Positions 1-8,201 of a DNA stretch of 34,503 nucleotides are shown here, piece by piece (position 1 is the stretch's first letter; the number at the start of each line of letters is the position of its first letter). The notes beneath the pieces were generated by a model that did not search any database, was not told where the DNA came from, and saw only the letters and a program-made list of their open reading frames with translations. The translations under genes and the position numbers were made by a program. The stretch comes from Bordetella parapertussis (GTDB lineage: Bacteria > Pseudomonadota > Gammaproteobacteria > Burkholderiales > SG8-41). The DNA lies in the NCBI GenBank assembly GCA_945865805.1, contig CAMBGJ010000008.1, positions 1-34,503 on the forward strand. Direction: 5' to 3'.

Positions 1-70
1 AAACCTTTTGAATTTCTCTGCGCGGGGTTCTCTGCGCCTCCGCGCCTCTGCGGTGAAGCAGTTGTAGTTA

Positions 71-1048
71 TCAATCAATCTTCTCGCGTATCTCACGCAC
101 CACGCGCTCCACCGACGGTATCGTATTGTCTTCCAGCAAATCCGCCGACGGCAGCGGAATGTGCGGCGTGGTGATGCGGATAATCGGGCCATCCAGATCC
201 CAGAAAATTTCGTCGGCGACGATGGACGCAATCTCCGCGCCCCAGCCGCACAGACGCGGATTTTCTTCAATGGTGACCAGCCGCCCGGTCTTGGCGACCT
301 CGGCCAGGATGGTCACCGTATCCAGCGGCACCAGCGAACGCACATCGACTACGGTGCAGGATATACCGTGTTCGCGTTGCAGAATTTCAGCAGCATCCAG
401 CGCGCGATGCACCATCAGCGCGAGCGCCACGATGGTGCAATCGGTGCCCTGGCGCAGCACCTTGGCTTTGCCCAGCGGCTCGATATGTTCGCCATCCGGC
501 ACTTCGCCTTTAAACGCGTACAGCGATTTCTGTTCGAAAAAGATCACCGGATCCGGATCGCGTATCGCTGCGGCCAGCAAGCCTTTCACGTCTCCGGGAA
601 ACGCCGGGGCAATCACCTTGATGCCGGGAATCATCATCGCCCAGTTTTCCACTGACTGCGAATGCTGCGCGCCGAAGCGCGAGCCCGCGCCGTTGGCGGT
701 ACGGATCACCAGCGGCAAAGTAATCTGCCCGTCAGTCATGTAACGGGTCTTGGCGATTTCGTTGGCGACGATATCCCAGCACACCGCGAGAAAATCCGAG
801 AACATGATTTCAGCGATGGGCTTTAAGCCCGTCATCGCCGCACCCATGGCTGCACCCAGAATGGCTTGCTCAGAGATCGGCGTGTCGCGTATGCGCCTGG
901 GGCCGAATTCTTCAAACAGCCCGACGGTCGCTTTGAACACGCCACCAGCCGCGCCGATATCCTCACCGAGAAACACCACCTTTTCATCGCGCCGCATTTC
1001 CTGCGCAATCGCTGCCGCCACCGCTTCGCGATAGGTTAATTCCGCCAT
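71..1048 (-). CDS. 2-oxoacid (pyruvate/acetoin-type) dehydrogenase E1 component, beta subunit
   Basis: ORF 71..1069; protein MAELTYREAVAAAIAQEMRRDEKVVFLGEDIGAAGGVFKAT with the transketolase-like pyrimidine-binding and C-terminal domains typical of E1 beta. Start moved to the internal ATG (MAELTY). Confidence 0.93.
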   Translation of the reverse strand: MAELTYREAVAAAIAQEMRRDEKVVFLGEDIGAAGGVFKATVGLFEEFGPRRIRDTPISEQAILGAAMGAAMTGLKPIAEIMFSDFLAVCWDIVANEIAKTRYMTDGQITLPLVIRTANGAGSRFGAQHSQSVENWAMMIPGIKVIAPAFPGDVKGLLAAAIRDPDPVIFFEQKSLYAFKGEVPDGEHIEPLGKAKVLRQGTDCTIVALALMVHRALDAAEILQREHGISCTVVDVRSLVPLDTVTILAEVAKTGRLVTIEENPRLCGWGAEIASIVADEIFWDLDGPIIRITTPHIPLPSADLLEDNTIPSVERVVREIREKID

Positions 1049-2037
1049 GCTGTGCTCCCGTCTGCCCACACGTTTTTGTCTATTTCAGAGATCGGCGGTA
1101 CCGGCGAAGCCTTGGCCGTTGCGGTGGCTACATCCACCTTGCGCAGCGATTCGCTTTCAAGATCGGTGAGCGTCGCCTCCACAATGCCCAGGCCCAGCAA
1201 GCGCTCGCGGTAAATCTTGAGCGGGTCACGTTCGAGCCAGCGATCCAACTCGCCGGGCGGCCGATACTGCCCCGGATCGGCGCGCGAGTGCCCGCTGTGA
1301 CGATACGTCATGCACTCGATCAACGCCGGGCCGCCGCCGCGGCGCGCGCGCTCCAGATATTTTTGCGCGGTGCGATACACCTCGTCGGCATCATTACCGT
1401 CGATGACGATTTTTTCCAGGCCATACGCACTGGCGCGATCGGCCGCCGGATGATCGACCGCCGTCACGCTGCGGATCGGCGTGTATTCCATGTAGAGATT
1501 GTTCTCGCACACATACACCACCGGCAGCTTCCAGATCACCGCGAAGTTCAGCGCCTCGTGAAACGCGCCGATGTTGGTGGTGCCGTCGCCGAAGAAACAC
1601 ACCGCCACCTGCTCGGTGCCGCGATACTGCGCGCTCCAAGCCGCGCCCGCCGCCACCGGCAGATGCGCACCGATAATCGCGTAGCTGCCCATGGCGCCCT
1701 TGGTCACATCGGTCAAGTGCATGGAACCGCCCTTGCCGCCCAGCAAGCCGCATTGACGCCCCATCAACTCACCGAGCACGCCCTCCATCGACGCACCGCG
1801 CGCCAGCGTGTGCGCATGGCCACGGTAGGTGCAAAACGTCCAATCGTCCGGCCGCATCGACACGCCAAAGCCGGCGGCGATGGCTTCCTGCCCCATTGAC
1901 AAGTGGCTGGTGCCCTTGATCAGGTTTTGCAAAAACAGATCGTAAGCGCGCTTTTCGCAGTAGCGCAGTTCGAGCTGCGAGCGGTAGAGCTCGAGGCGGA
2001 TGTCGTTGCCTAGGGTCATGGGTTTTGTTGTGTCCAT
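1036..2037 (-). CDS. 2-oxoacid (pyruvate/acetoin-type) dehydrogenase E1 component, alpha subunit
   Basis: ThDP-binding motif GDGTTNIGAFHEALNFAVIWKLPVVYVCENN; overlaps the adjacent E1 beta start. Confidence 0.93.
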   Translation of the reverse strand: MDTTKPMTLGNDIRLELYRSQLELRYCEKRAYDLFLQNLIKGTSHLSMGQEAIAAGFGVSMRPDDWTFCTYRGHAHTLARGASMEGVLGELMGRQCGLLGGKGGSMHLTDVTKGAMGSYAIIGAHLPVAAGAAWSAQYRGTEQVAVCFFGDGTTNIGAFHEALNFAVIWKLPVVYVCENNLYMEYTPIRSVTAVDHPAADRASAYGLEKIVIDGNDADEVYRTAQKYLERARRGGGPALIECMTYRHSGHSRADPGQYRPPGELDRWLERDPLKIYRERLLGLGIVEATLTDLESESLRKVDVATATAKASPVPPISEIDKNVWADGSTAWRN

Positions 2038-2059
2038 TGTTGTCTTTCTTCTTAAATGC

Positions 2060-2207
2060 GTGAACGAGTTAACGGGTCAAGGGCACACTTGAAGCGAAGC
2101 AGTGCGAGTGAAGCCCCCCCTCACTTTAGCCCTCTCCCCCTGCCGGGGGCGAAGGGATTTCTTTGGGTTGTTGGCTACTCGCTATCTCAACCGTCTTACT
2201 CGTTCAC
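2060..2207. repeat. Dispersed inverted-repeat element, copy A (GTGAACGAGTTAACGGGTCAAGGG...ACTCGTTCAC)
   Basis: Left end gtgaacgagttaacgggtcaagggcacacttgaagcgaagcag matches copy B at 17075; right end ttactcgttcac is the inverse of the left end. Confidence 0.7.
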
Positions 2208-2211
2208 GCCG

Positions 2212-3567
2212 TTAGTACTTGTTCGCTATAGGAAGCTCTTGCGCCGGAAAGAGGGTAATAATCTTCGCCCCATTCGGCGTCAGCACCACTTCTTCTTCGA
2301 TGCGCGCGGCGGATACACCGTCTTTGGCGGGGCAGAAGGTTTCCACTGCGAACACCATGCCGACCTTTAATTCGTACGGGTCTTTGAACGAATTCAGCCG
2401 CGATATCAGCGGCCGCTCATGCAGGCCCATACCCAGGCCATGACAGAAGTTGAGACCGAACGCGGACATCTCCGTCTCGAACCCGATTTCCGTGCACTTG
2501 GGAAAGGCTTTCGCGACTTTCTCGGTGGACACGCCGGGTTTTAACATCGATATCGCGCCATCCATCCACGCGCGCGCTTTTTTGTAAGCGTCGTGCTGCG
2601 CGGGGGTGGCGCTGCCGACCGTAAACGTGCGGTAGTAGCAGGTTTTATAACCCATGTAGGTTTGAATCAAATCGAAATACGCCTGATCGCCGGGGCGGAT
2701 CAATCGATCGGTAAAATTATGCGGATGCGGGCTGCAACGTTCACCGGCGATGGCGTTCACCGCCTCGACGCAATCGGAACCCATTTCGTAAAAGCGCTTG
2801 GTGGCGAGTGCGACGATTTCGTTCTCGCGCACCCCCGGTTTCAACGCTTCGAAGATATCCTGATACACGCCGTCACCCATCGCCGCCGCCATGTTGAGCA
2901 GCGTGATTTCGTCGTGGCTTTTGATTTCGCGCGCGTCGAGCATCACTTGCTGGCCGTCGACCACATTCAGGCCCAACTTTTGCAGAGCAAACATGAACAG
3001 CGGTTCGCACACGTCGATGCCGATGGGCATGTCGGCCACGCCTTCGGCCTTCAACACGTCGTAAATTTCTTTCGCGGCTTCTTCGAACAAGCCGACCTTG
3101 GGATTGATCGCGCCGCGCAAGCCGACATTCCCGGCGAGGCAATGGTTCTTCGGCAGCCATGGCGCGTAAATTTTGTGGTGCCGCGCGGCGGAACCGAAAT
3201 CCCACACCCACGGTTCGCCGTTGCCGGTGAGCAAACACCAGCGCGTGAGTTTGTCGCGTGCCCACTCGCCGATCACCGTGCTGGAGATGTAGCGAATATT
3301 GTATTGATCGAACACCAGCACCGCGCCGAGATCGGACTGCGCAAGTGCGTTGCGCGTGCGCGCGAGGCGGTAGTTATGCAGGCGGCGAAAATCAACGCGC
3401 TCTTCGAAATCGACTTGCATGCGGCCCGGCGCTTGCAGCGGCAGATCCCAGCGGTGACCCGGATTCGCCGGGTCATACAAGCCGTCGGGCGCGGATGACA
3501 CGCCGCGGATTTGATCGATGCTCGCGGCCTTGATCATCTTCGGTTCGACTTTCGCTTTTCGAGCCAT
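2212..3567 (-). CDS. M24 (creatinase/aminopeptidase P/DddP-like) fold protein with altered metal site
   Basis: Pita-bread C-terminal domain motifs: FDLIQTYMGYKTCYYRTFTVG, HGLGMGLHERP, VFAVETFCP, ARIEEEVVLT. Confidence 0.85.
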   Translation of the reverse strand: MARKAKVEPKMIKAASIDQIRGVSSAPDGLYDPANPGHRWDLPLQAPGRMQVDFEERVDFRRLHNYRLARTRNALAQSDLGAVLVFDQYNIRYISSTVIGEWARDKLTRWCLLTGNGEPWVWDFGSAARHHKIYAPWLPKNHCLAGNVGLRGAINPKVGLFEEAAKEIYDVLKAEGVADMPIGIDVCEPLFMFALQKLGLNVVDGQQVMLDAREIKSHDEITLLNMAAAMGDGVYQDIFEALKPGVRENEIVALATKRFYEMGSDCVEAVNAIAGERCSPHPHNFTDRLIRPGDQAYFDLIQTYMGYKTCYYRTFTVGSATPAQHDAYKKARAWMDGAISMLKPGVSTEKVAKAFPKCTEIGFETEMSAFGLNFCHGLGMGLHERPLISRLNSFKDPYELKVGMVFAVETFCPAKDGVSAARIEEEVVLTPNGAKIITLFPAQELPIANKY

Positions 3568-3609
3568 ACAAATTCCTCAATAAAATCAAATAGTTACGAT
3601 ATTTCCGCG

Positions 3610-4599
3610 TTATCCTGCCTTGATTCCTGCCGCCTTGATAATGGGCAGCCAGCGCTGCAGTTCCCGTTTCACGAAATCGCCGAGTTCTTCGGGCGTTGAC
3701 GGTGCAGCTTCCGCGCCCTGGGTGAGCAGGTGTTGCTTCACGTCGGGTTTATTCAACACCTCGGTGATTTCCTGATTCAGTTTCATCACCACCGCACGCG
3801 GCGTTTTCGCCGTGGTAAACAAGCCAAACCACAGTTGCGCATCCATACCGGGTATGCCGGCTTCGGTTGCGCTGGGGATATCGGGCGTGCCGGGAAACCG
3901 CGTTTTGCTCGACACCGCCAGCGCTTTCACCCGGCCCGCCTTAAGTTGGGTGTGCGCGGTCACCGGCGACAAAAATGAAATTTGTGTTTCCGAAGACAGC
4001 AGCGCGGTCAGCGCCAGGCCCGCGCTCTTGTAGGGAATGTGCAGCACCTTCACGCCTGCAATGCCATTAAACAACTCGCCCGCCAGATGGCTCATCGAAC
4101 CATTGCCCGCCGAGGCGTAACTGAGGCCGCCTTTCACATTGCTGTTCTGTTTGATATACGCGATCAATTCCTTGGCGCTACTGACCGGTATCGTCGGATG
4201 CGTCACCAGCACCACCACGCCTGTGGTCATGCGCGATACCGGCGCAAAGTCGCGCACCGGGTCATACGGAATATCCTTGTAGAGCGCCACCGCGCTCACC
4301 ATCGGCCCGGCGTGGCCCATCACCAAGTTGTAGCCGTCGGGCGCAGCCTTGGCTACCACGTCAGCGGCCAGCGTGCCACCCGCGCCCGCGCGGCTATCGA
4401 CCACCACTGGCTGGTTCCATTTTTCGTTGAGCTTTTGTCCGATGAAGCGCGACAGATAATCCGCCGTGCTGCCAACACCGCCGCCCATGATGCGTATCGG
4501 GCGGTTGGGAAAGTCTTTCGCATCCTGAGCGCAGGCGGCACCCGCGCACAACAACACGCACCCGCCAGCAGCGGCCTTCACGACATTTTTAAGCTTCAC
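3610..4599 (-). CDS. Bug-family tripartite tricarboxylate transporter substrate-binding protein (TctC-like)
   Basis: Signal peptide, then FPNRPIRIMGGGVGSTADYLSR, VVVDSRAGAGGTLAADVVAKAAPDGY, VLHIPYKSAG. Confidence 0.93.
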   Translation of the reverse strand: MKLKNVVKAAAGGCVLLCAGAACAQDAKDFPNRPIRIMGGGVGSTADYLSRFIGQKLNEKWNQPVVVDSRAGAGGTLAADVVAKAAPDGYNLVMGHAGPMVSAVALYKDIPYDPVRDFAPVSRMTTGVVVLVTHPTIPVSSAKELIAYIKQNSNVKGGLSYASAGNGSMSHLAGELFNGIAGVKVLHIPYKSAGLALTALLSSETQISFLSPVTAHTQLKAGRVKALAVSSKTRFPGTPDIPSATEAGIPGMDAQLWFGLFTTAKTPRAVVMKLNQEITEVLNKPDVKQHLLTQGAEAAPSTPEELGDFVKRELQRWLPIIKAAGIKAG

Positions 4600-4625
4600 G
4601 TTTCACCCCTCATGTTTCACGCACA

Positions 4626-5648
4626 TCAATTGACCTTTGCACCCGAAGCAATAATCACCGGTGCGAATTTTTTGACTTCCGCGCGGATGAATGCATCGAA
4701 CGCTTCCGGTGTCGTCGGCTTGGGCGTCGCACCCTGAGTCATCATGCGATCTTTCATTTCTGGCGCGCTCAAAATTCGCACCACTTCTTTGTTCACCGTA
4801 TTCACCACGGTGCGCGGCGTTTTCGCCGCCACCAGCAGGCCGTACCATTGATCGTATTCAAAGCCCGGCAGTCCGGCCTCGGCGATGGTCGGCACGTTCG
4901 GAAACAGCGGCGAACGCATCGCGGTACTCACGCCCAGCGCCAGCACGCGCCCGGCCTTGACCTGCCCTGCCGCCACCAGTATCGGCGCAAAGTTATATTG
5001 CACATTGCCGCCGATCACATTGTTCAGCGCGTCGGGCGCGCCCTTGTACGGCACGTGCGCCACCTTGACGCCTGCAGCGAGATTGAACATCTCACCGTTG
5101 ATCTGCGTGCCGCTACCGATGCCCGCCGAACTGAAATTCATCGTGCCCGGCTTGGCCTTCATGTAGACAATCAGCTCCTTCACCGTCTTCGGCCCCAGGG
5201 TTGGTGCCACCACCAGCAGGTTAGGCACGCTTGCCACCTGCGATACGCCGGCGAAATCCTTGATGGTGTCGTAGGGCAGCTTCGAATACAGCGTGGCGTT
5301 GCCCGCGTGGCCGGTGGACACCATCATCATGGTGTGCCCATCGTAATTGGCATCGAGCACGTATTGCGAGGCGATGGTGCCGCCGGCGCTCGGGCGGTTG
5401 TCGACCACCATTTGCTGGCCCCAGCTTTCGAGAAATTTCTCGCCGATCCAGCGCGCGAGGATGTCGGTCTGGCTGCCCGCCGCGAACGGCACCAGCATGC
5501 GAATGTTTTTGCTGGGGAATTTTTCTTGTGCCAGCGCAATGCCATTGGCCGTCAGCAGGCACAGAGCCACGGCAATTTTCAACGAGTTCGTCGCATTCAT
5601 CGCGTTCATCAAATATTCTCCCTCAGAAGCGCACGGCGAAAAAATCAT
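4626..5648 (-). CDS. Bug-family tripartite tricarboxylate transporter substrate-binding protein (TctC-like), second tandem copy
   Basis: FPSKNIRMLVPFAAGSQTDILARWIGEK, MVVDNRPSAGGTIASQYV, VAHVPYKGAPDALNNVIGG. Start could be the downstream MNAMNATNSLKIAVAL methionine. Confidence 0.92.
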   Translation of the reverse strand: MIFSPCASEGEYLMNAMNATNSLKIAVALCLLTANGIALAQEKFPSKNIRMLVPFAAGSQTDILARWIGEKFLESWGQQMVVDNRPSAGGTIASQYVLDANYDGHTMMMVSTGHAGNATLYSKLPYDTIKDFAGVSQVASVPNLLVVAPTLGPKTVKELIVYMKAKPGTMNFSSAGIGSGTQINGEMFNLAAGVKVAHVPYKGAPDALNNVIGGNVQYNFAPILVAAGQVKAGRVLALGVSTAMRSPLFPNVPTIAEAGLPGFEYDQWYGLLVAAKTPRTVVNTVNKEVVRILSAPEMKDRMMTQGATPKPTTPEAFDAFIRAEVKKFAPVIIASGAKVN

Positions 5649-5676
5649 AAGTATTTGTTTTTAAAAACTATTTTTG

Positions 5677-6744
5677 TTACCGTAATTGCTGTGCCATCCA
5701 GTCTGCCGACTGCGTGCGCCAGCGGTAGCCGCGATTATTCGCTACATGGTTGCCGTCGTCGAGCAGCAAAAATTCCACTGCCCCCTTGGCTGGTTTGGCC
5801 GCTTTGGCCAACCGTTCGCCATCCTGCCACGGCACAATACGGTCGAGTTTACCCGCGACAATAAACAGCGGGCAGGTGATGCGGTGCGCACAGTCTTTCA
5901 GCGTCAGCGTCTCGGCAAAGTGGCGCGCGTCGTCTTGCGTTTTTTGCCGTGCGCGCACGCGAAAGGTTTCGCGCGTAAGCTCGTTCAGCATGCCCCAGTT
6001 CGTCGCCCAATCGAATGGGCCGGATAACGAAATACATGCCGCGATGCGCTTTTCAAACGCCGCTGCGCGCGGCGCGTAGTAGCCACCCATCGACACGCCC
6101 CACAGGCCGATACGCCGGTGATCCACGTCGTCGCGCGTTTCGACAAAATCCACCACGGCACGTACCGCCACTTCGTAGTCGCCGCGGATGCCGAGCTCGT
6201 ATTCCGCCTCGCCCTGCCCCGGCCCGTCGAACGCGAGTACCGCCATGCCACGCGCGAGAAACGGTTGTTCGTAGGCTTCGGTTTCTTCCTTCGCTGAATC
6301 GAGCCCCATGCACATGATGACGATCGGCGGATTCTGTACGCCTACCGGTTTGCGCAAAATGCCGCGAAAGTGCGTGCCTTCAAACGGAATGTCCACGCGC
6401 TCGCCGACGGGCTGCAAATAAGGCAAGGCTTTTGTGCGGCAGGCCACCGCTTGCCGGTGCGCCGCGCGCATCTGCGCCAGGTCTTCAACAAAGACGAATT
6501 TGGCAAAGTGATAACACACCGCCGCGCGACTCCAGTGCTCGCCCGCCGACAGGTTGTGCCCTTGCGTGAACACGGCATCGCCCATCGCCTCGTGCACAGC
6601 GGCGCGCCGACTCCACGCCGCGCACCAATCGGGCCAATGTTCGATGCTTGCGGTGACTTCCTGGAAATCCGCCAATGGCACGCCGTTCGCCACGAAACGG
6701 GCGGCCCAGTGGTGTATGGCGGCCTCTACCCGCGCGTCGGGCAT
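5677..6744 (-). CDS. Alpha/beta hydrolase of the FrsA / 2,6-dihydropseudooxynicotine hydrolase-like type
   Basis: Nucleophile elbow GVSMGG, acid loop VAGKLDRIVP, His in LLDDGNHVANN; N-terminal helical cap region. Confidence 0.83.
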   Translation of the reverse strand: MPDARVEAAIHHWAARFVANGVPLADFQEVTASIEHWPDWCAAWSRRAAVHEAMGDAVFTQGHNLSAGEHWSRAAVCYHFAKFVFVEDLAQMRAAHRQAVACRTKALPYLQPVGERVDIPFEGTHFRGILRKPVGVQNPPIVIMCMGLDSAKEETEAYEQPFLARGMAVLAFDGPGQGEAEYELGIRGDYEVAVRAVVDFVETRDDVDHRRIGLWGVSMGGYYAPRAAAFEKRIAACISLSGPFDWATNWGMLNELTRETFRVRARQKTQDDARHFAETLTLKDCAHRITCPLFIVAGKLDRIVPWQDGERLAKAAKPAKGAVEFLLLDDGNHVANNRGYRWRTQSADWMAQQLR

Positions 6745-6781
6745 GGCTTTCTCCTTGATTGGCGAATCGTTGGCGGATCGA

Positions 6782-7660
6782 TCAGCCTTCCGCAGCTTGC
6801 AGATAGCTCAGATCCATATACTTGGCCGGCTCGCCCTTGGCCTGGCTGAACTGCTCGGCCATCCACACCAGTTCGGCGGCCTGACGCACGCCGTCCTCGG
6901 TAATGCGTGGGCGCGGGCGGCTGAAGATGCGTTGCAAGGCCTGGGCGGCGGCATCTGCCGGTGTATCCAGTCGTGCCGGCAACATCGCAATGGCCGCAGC
7001 CTGGTTGGCGCCATCCTGCAACCAGGCGTACGCCTGGTTGTAGCCGCGGATGAAGGCGATCAGTTCGGCCTTGTGCTCGCGTGCCCAGGCACGTCGCGTC
7101 GCGGCGATCGGCCCCGGATAGGCGGGAAAATAATCGCTCAGGGTCGCCAGGCGCTTCAAGCGCGCGGTAATCAGGTTGCAGTCGAATGGTGCGTTGATAA
7201 AACACGCGGAGCCCTCGCCGTTTTTCATGGCGTCGAAGCGCTCCTGCGAGCCGCCGAAATTCTTGAAGAGCGTGTCGCTTTCTTTCAGGCCATGCTGCGC
7301 GAAGAGCTTTTTCAGCAGCAGCGAATAACCGGTGCGCGCGTCGTCTACAACGATGTTCTTGCCCTTGAGATCCGCGATGGTATCGATGTCCCGCGACACC
7401 ATCAGGGACAGTTCTGGTGCCTGCGATTGGCCCATGAAGATGAACAGATCGGCACCAAGCTCAACGCCCCGTACGATGTGATCGACTTGCTGGAAGCCGA
7501 TGTCGAAGCCGCCGCTTTTGAGCTGCTCAATCTGGAGTATCGACGAGCCGGTGACGGTGAGATTCACTTCCACGCCGGCGTCCCGCCAAAAACCCAGTGA
7601 CTGAGCCACGTACACGGGCCAAGTGTTCACACCTTCAGAAATCAAAGCTAACTTAATCAT
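6782..7660 (-). CDS. ABC transporter substrate-binding protein, NMT1/THI5/SsuA-like
   Basis: KLALISEGVNTWPVYVAQSLGFWRDAGVEVNLTVTGSS...ADLKGKNIVVDDARTGYSLLLKKL, the pattern of NMT1-like periplasmic binding proteins. No permease or ATPase gene adjacent. Confidence 0.8.
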   Translation of the reverse strand: MIKLALISEGVNTWPVYVAQSLGFWRDAGVEVNLTVTGSSILQIEQLKSGGFDIGFQQVDHIVRGVELGADLFIFMGQSQAPELSLMVSRDIDTIADLKGKNIVVDDARTGYSLLLKKLFAQHGLKESDTLFKNFGGSQERFDAMKNGEGSACFINAPFDCNLITARLKRLATLSDYFPAYPGPIAATRRAWAREHKAELIAFIRGYNQAYAWLQDGANQAAAIAMLPARLDTPADAAAQALQRIFSRPRPRITEDGVRQAAELVWMAEQFSQAKGEPAKYMDLSYLQAAEG

Positions 7661-7817
7661 ACAATTCCGGCAAAATTTCAGGGATTCCCAGCCGCTGAAA
7701 TCAGGGCAGCCGAAAGCTCGCCGATGCTAGGTTCAGCACCAACTTTTGTCAATAAAAACCGTCTGTTATCTGTAGTCGCCGTAACGCCATTTCATCGATG
7801 CGTCAACCGCATTGGTA

Positions 7818-7849
7818 CGGATTAACAGGTAATCGAACCTACCAATCCG
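7818..7849. other. Hairpin immediately downstream of the 51-aa ORF stop
   Basis: CGGATT aacAGGTaatcgaACCTacc AATCCG: outer stem CGGATT/AATCCG, inner AGGT/ACCT; no clear T-tract. Confidence 0.45.
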
Positions 7850-8005
7850 TTAACTCGCGCGGCGACCGACACCTTTGCGGCGATCCACCGCACGACGCTC
7901 TGGCCCACTGAACAGCGCGCTACGGCCTTTACGGCGATCATCGTCGTTACGTCGGCCATTGACGTTGGTTCTACGGTTTTCAATCTCGTTGGTCGTATCG
8001 GACAT
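7850..8005 (-). CDS. Small basic protein of unknown function, 51 aa (MSDTTNEIENRRTNVNGRRNDDDRRKGRSALFSGPERRAVDRRKGVGRRAS)
   Basis: Manual minus-strand translation; GGAG Shine-Dalgarno 6 nt before ATG; stop TTA(rc) at 7850. Below the size cutoff of the supplied ORF track. Confidence 0.65.
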   Translation of the reverse strand: MSDTTNEIENRRTNVNGRRNDDDRRKGRSALFSGPERRAVDRRKGVGRRAS

Positions 8006-8038
8006 AAGTTTCTCCATGTACCATTTACCCTATTGCAA

Positions 8039-8066
8039 ATTCTATCATCGACGCCAATAGTCGCAA
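8039..8066 (-). promoter_or_regulatory. Candidate sigma70-like promoter for the 51-aa ORF
   Basis: Minus-strand TTGCGA (8066-8061), 16-bp spacer, TAGAAT (8044-8039), about 34 nt upstream of the ATG. Confidence 0.4.
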
Positions 8067-8201
8067 TTGGGTCTGGGCGGTAACCAAGCTACCGCTACTC
8101 AACGCCGCGTGTTAACGCCGGGTTCTAAACGCGACAAGGTTTTGAACATCACCCAGAGCCAGAAATTACACGCCGCATCAGGCGAAAACCTAACGCCACG
8201 A

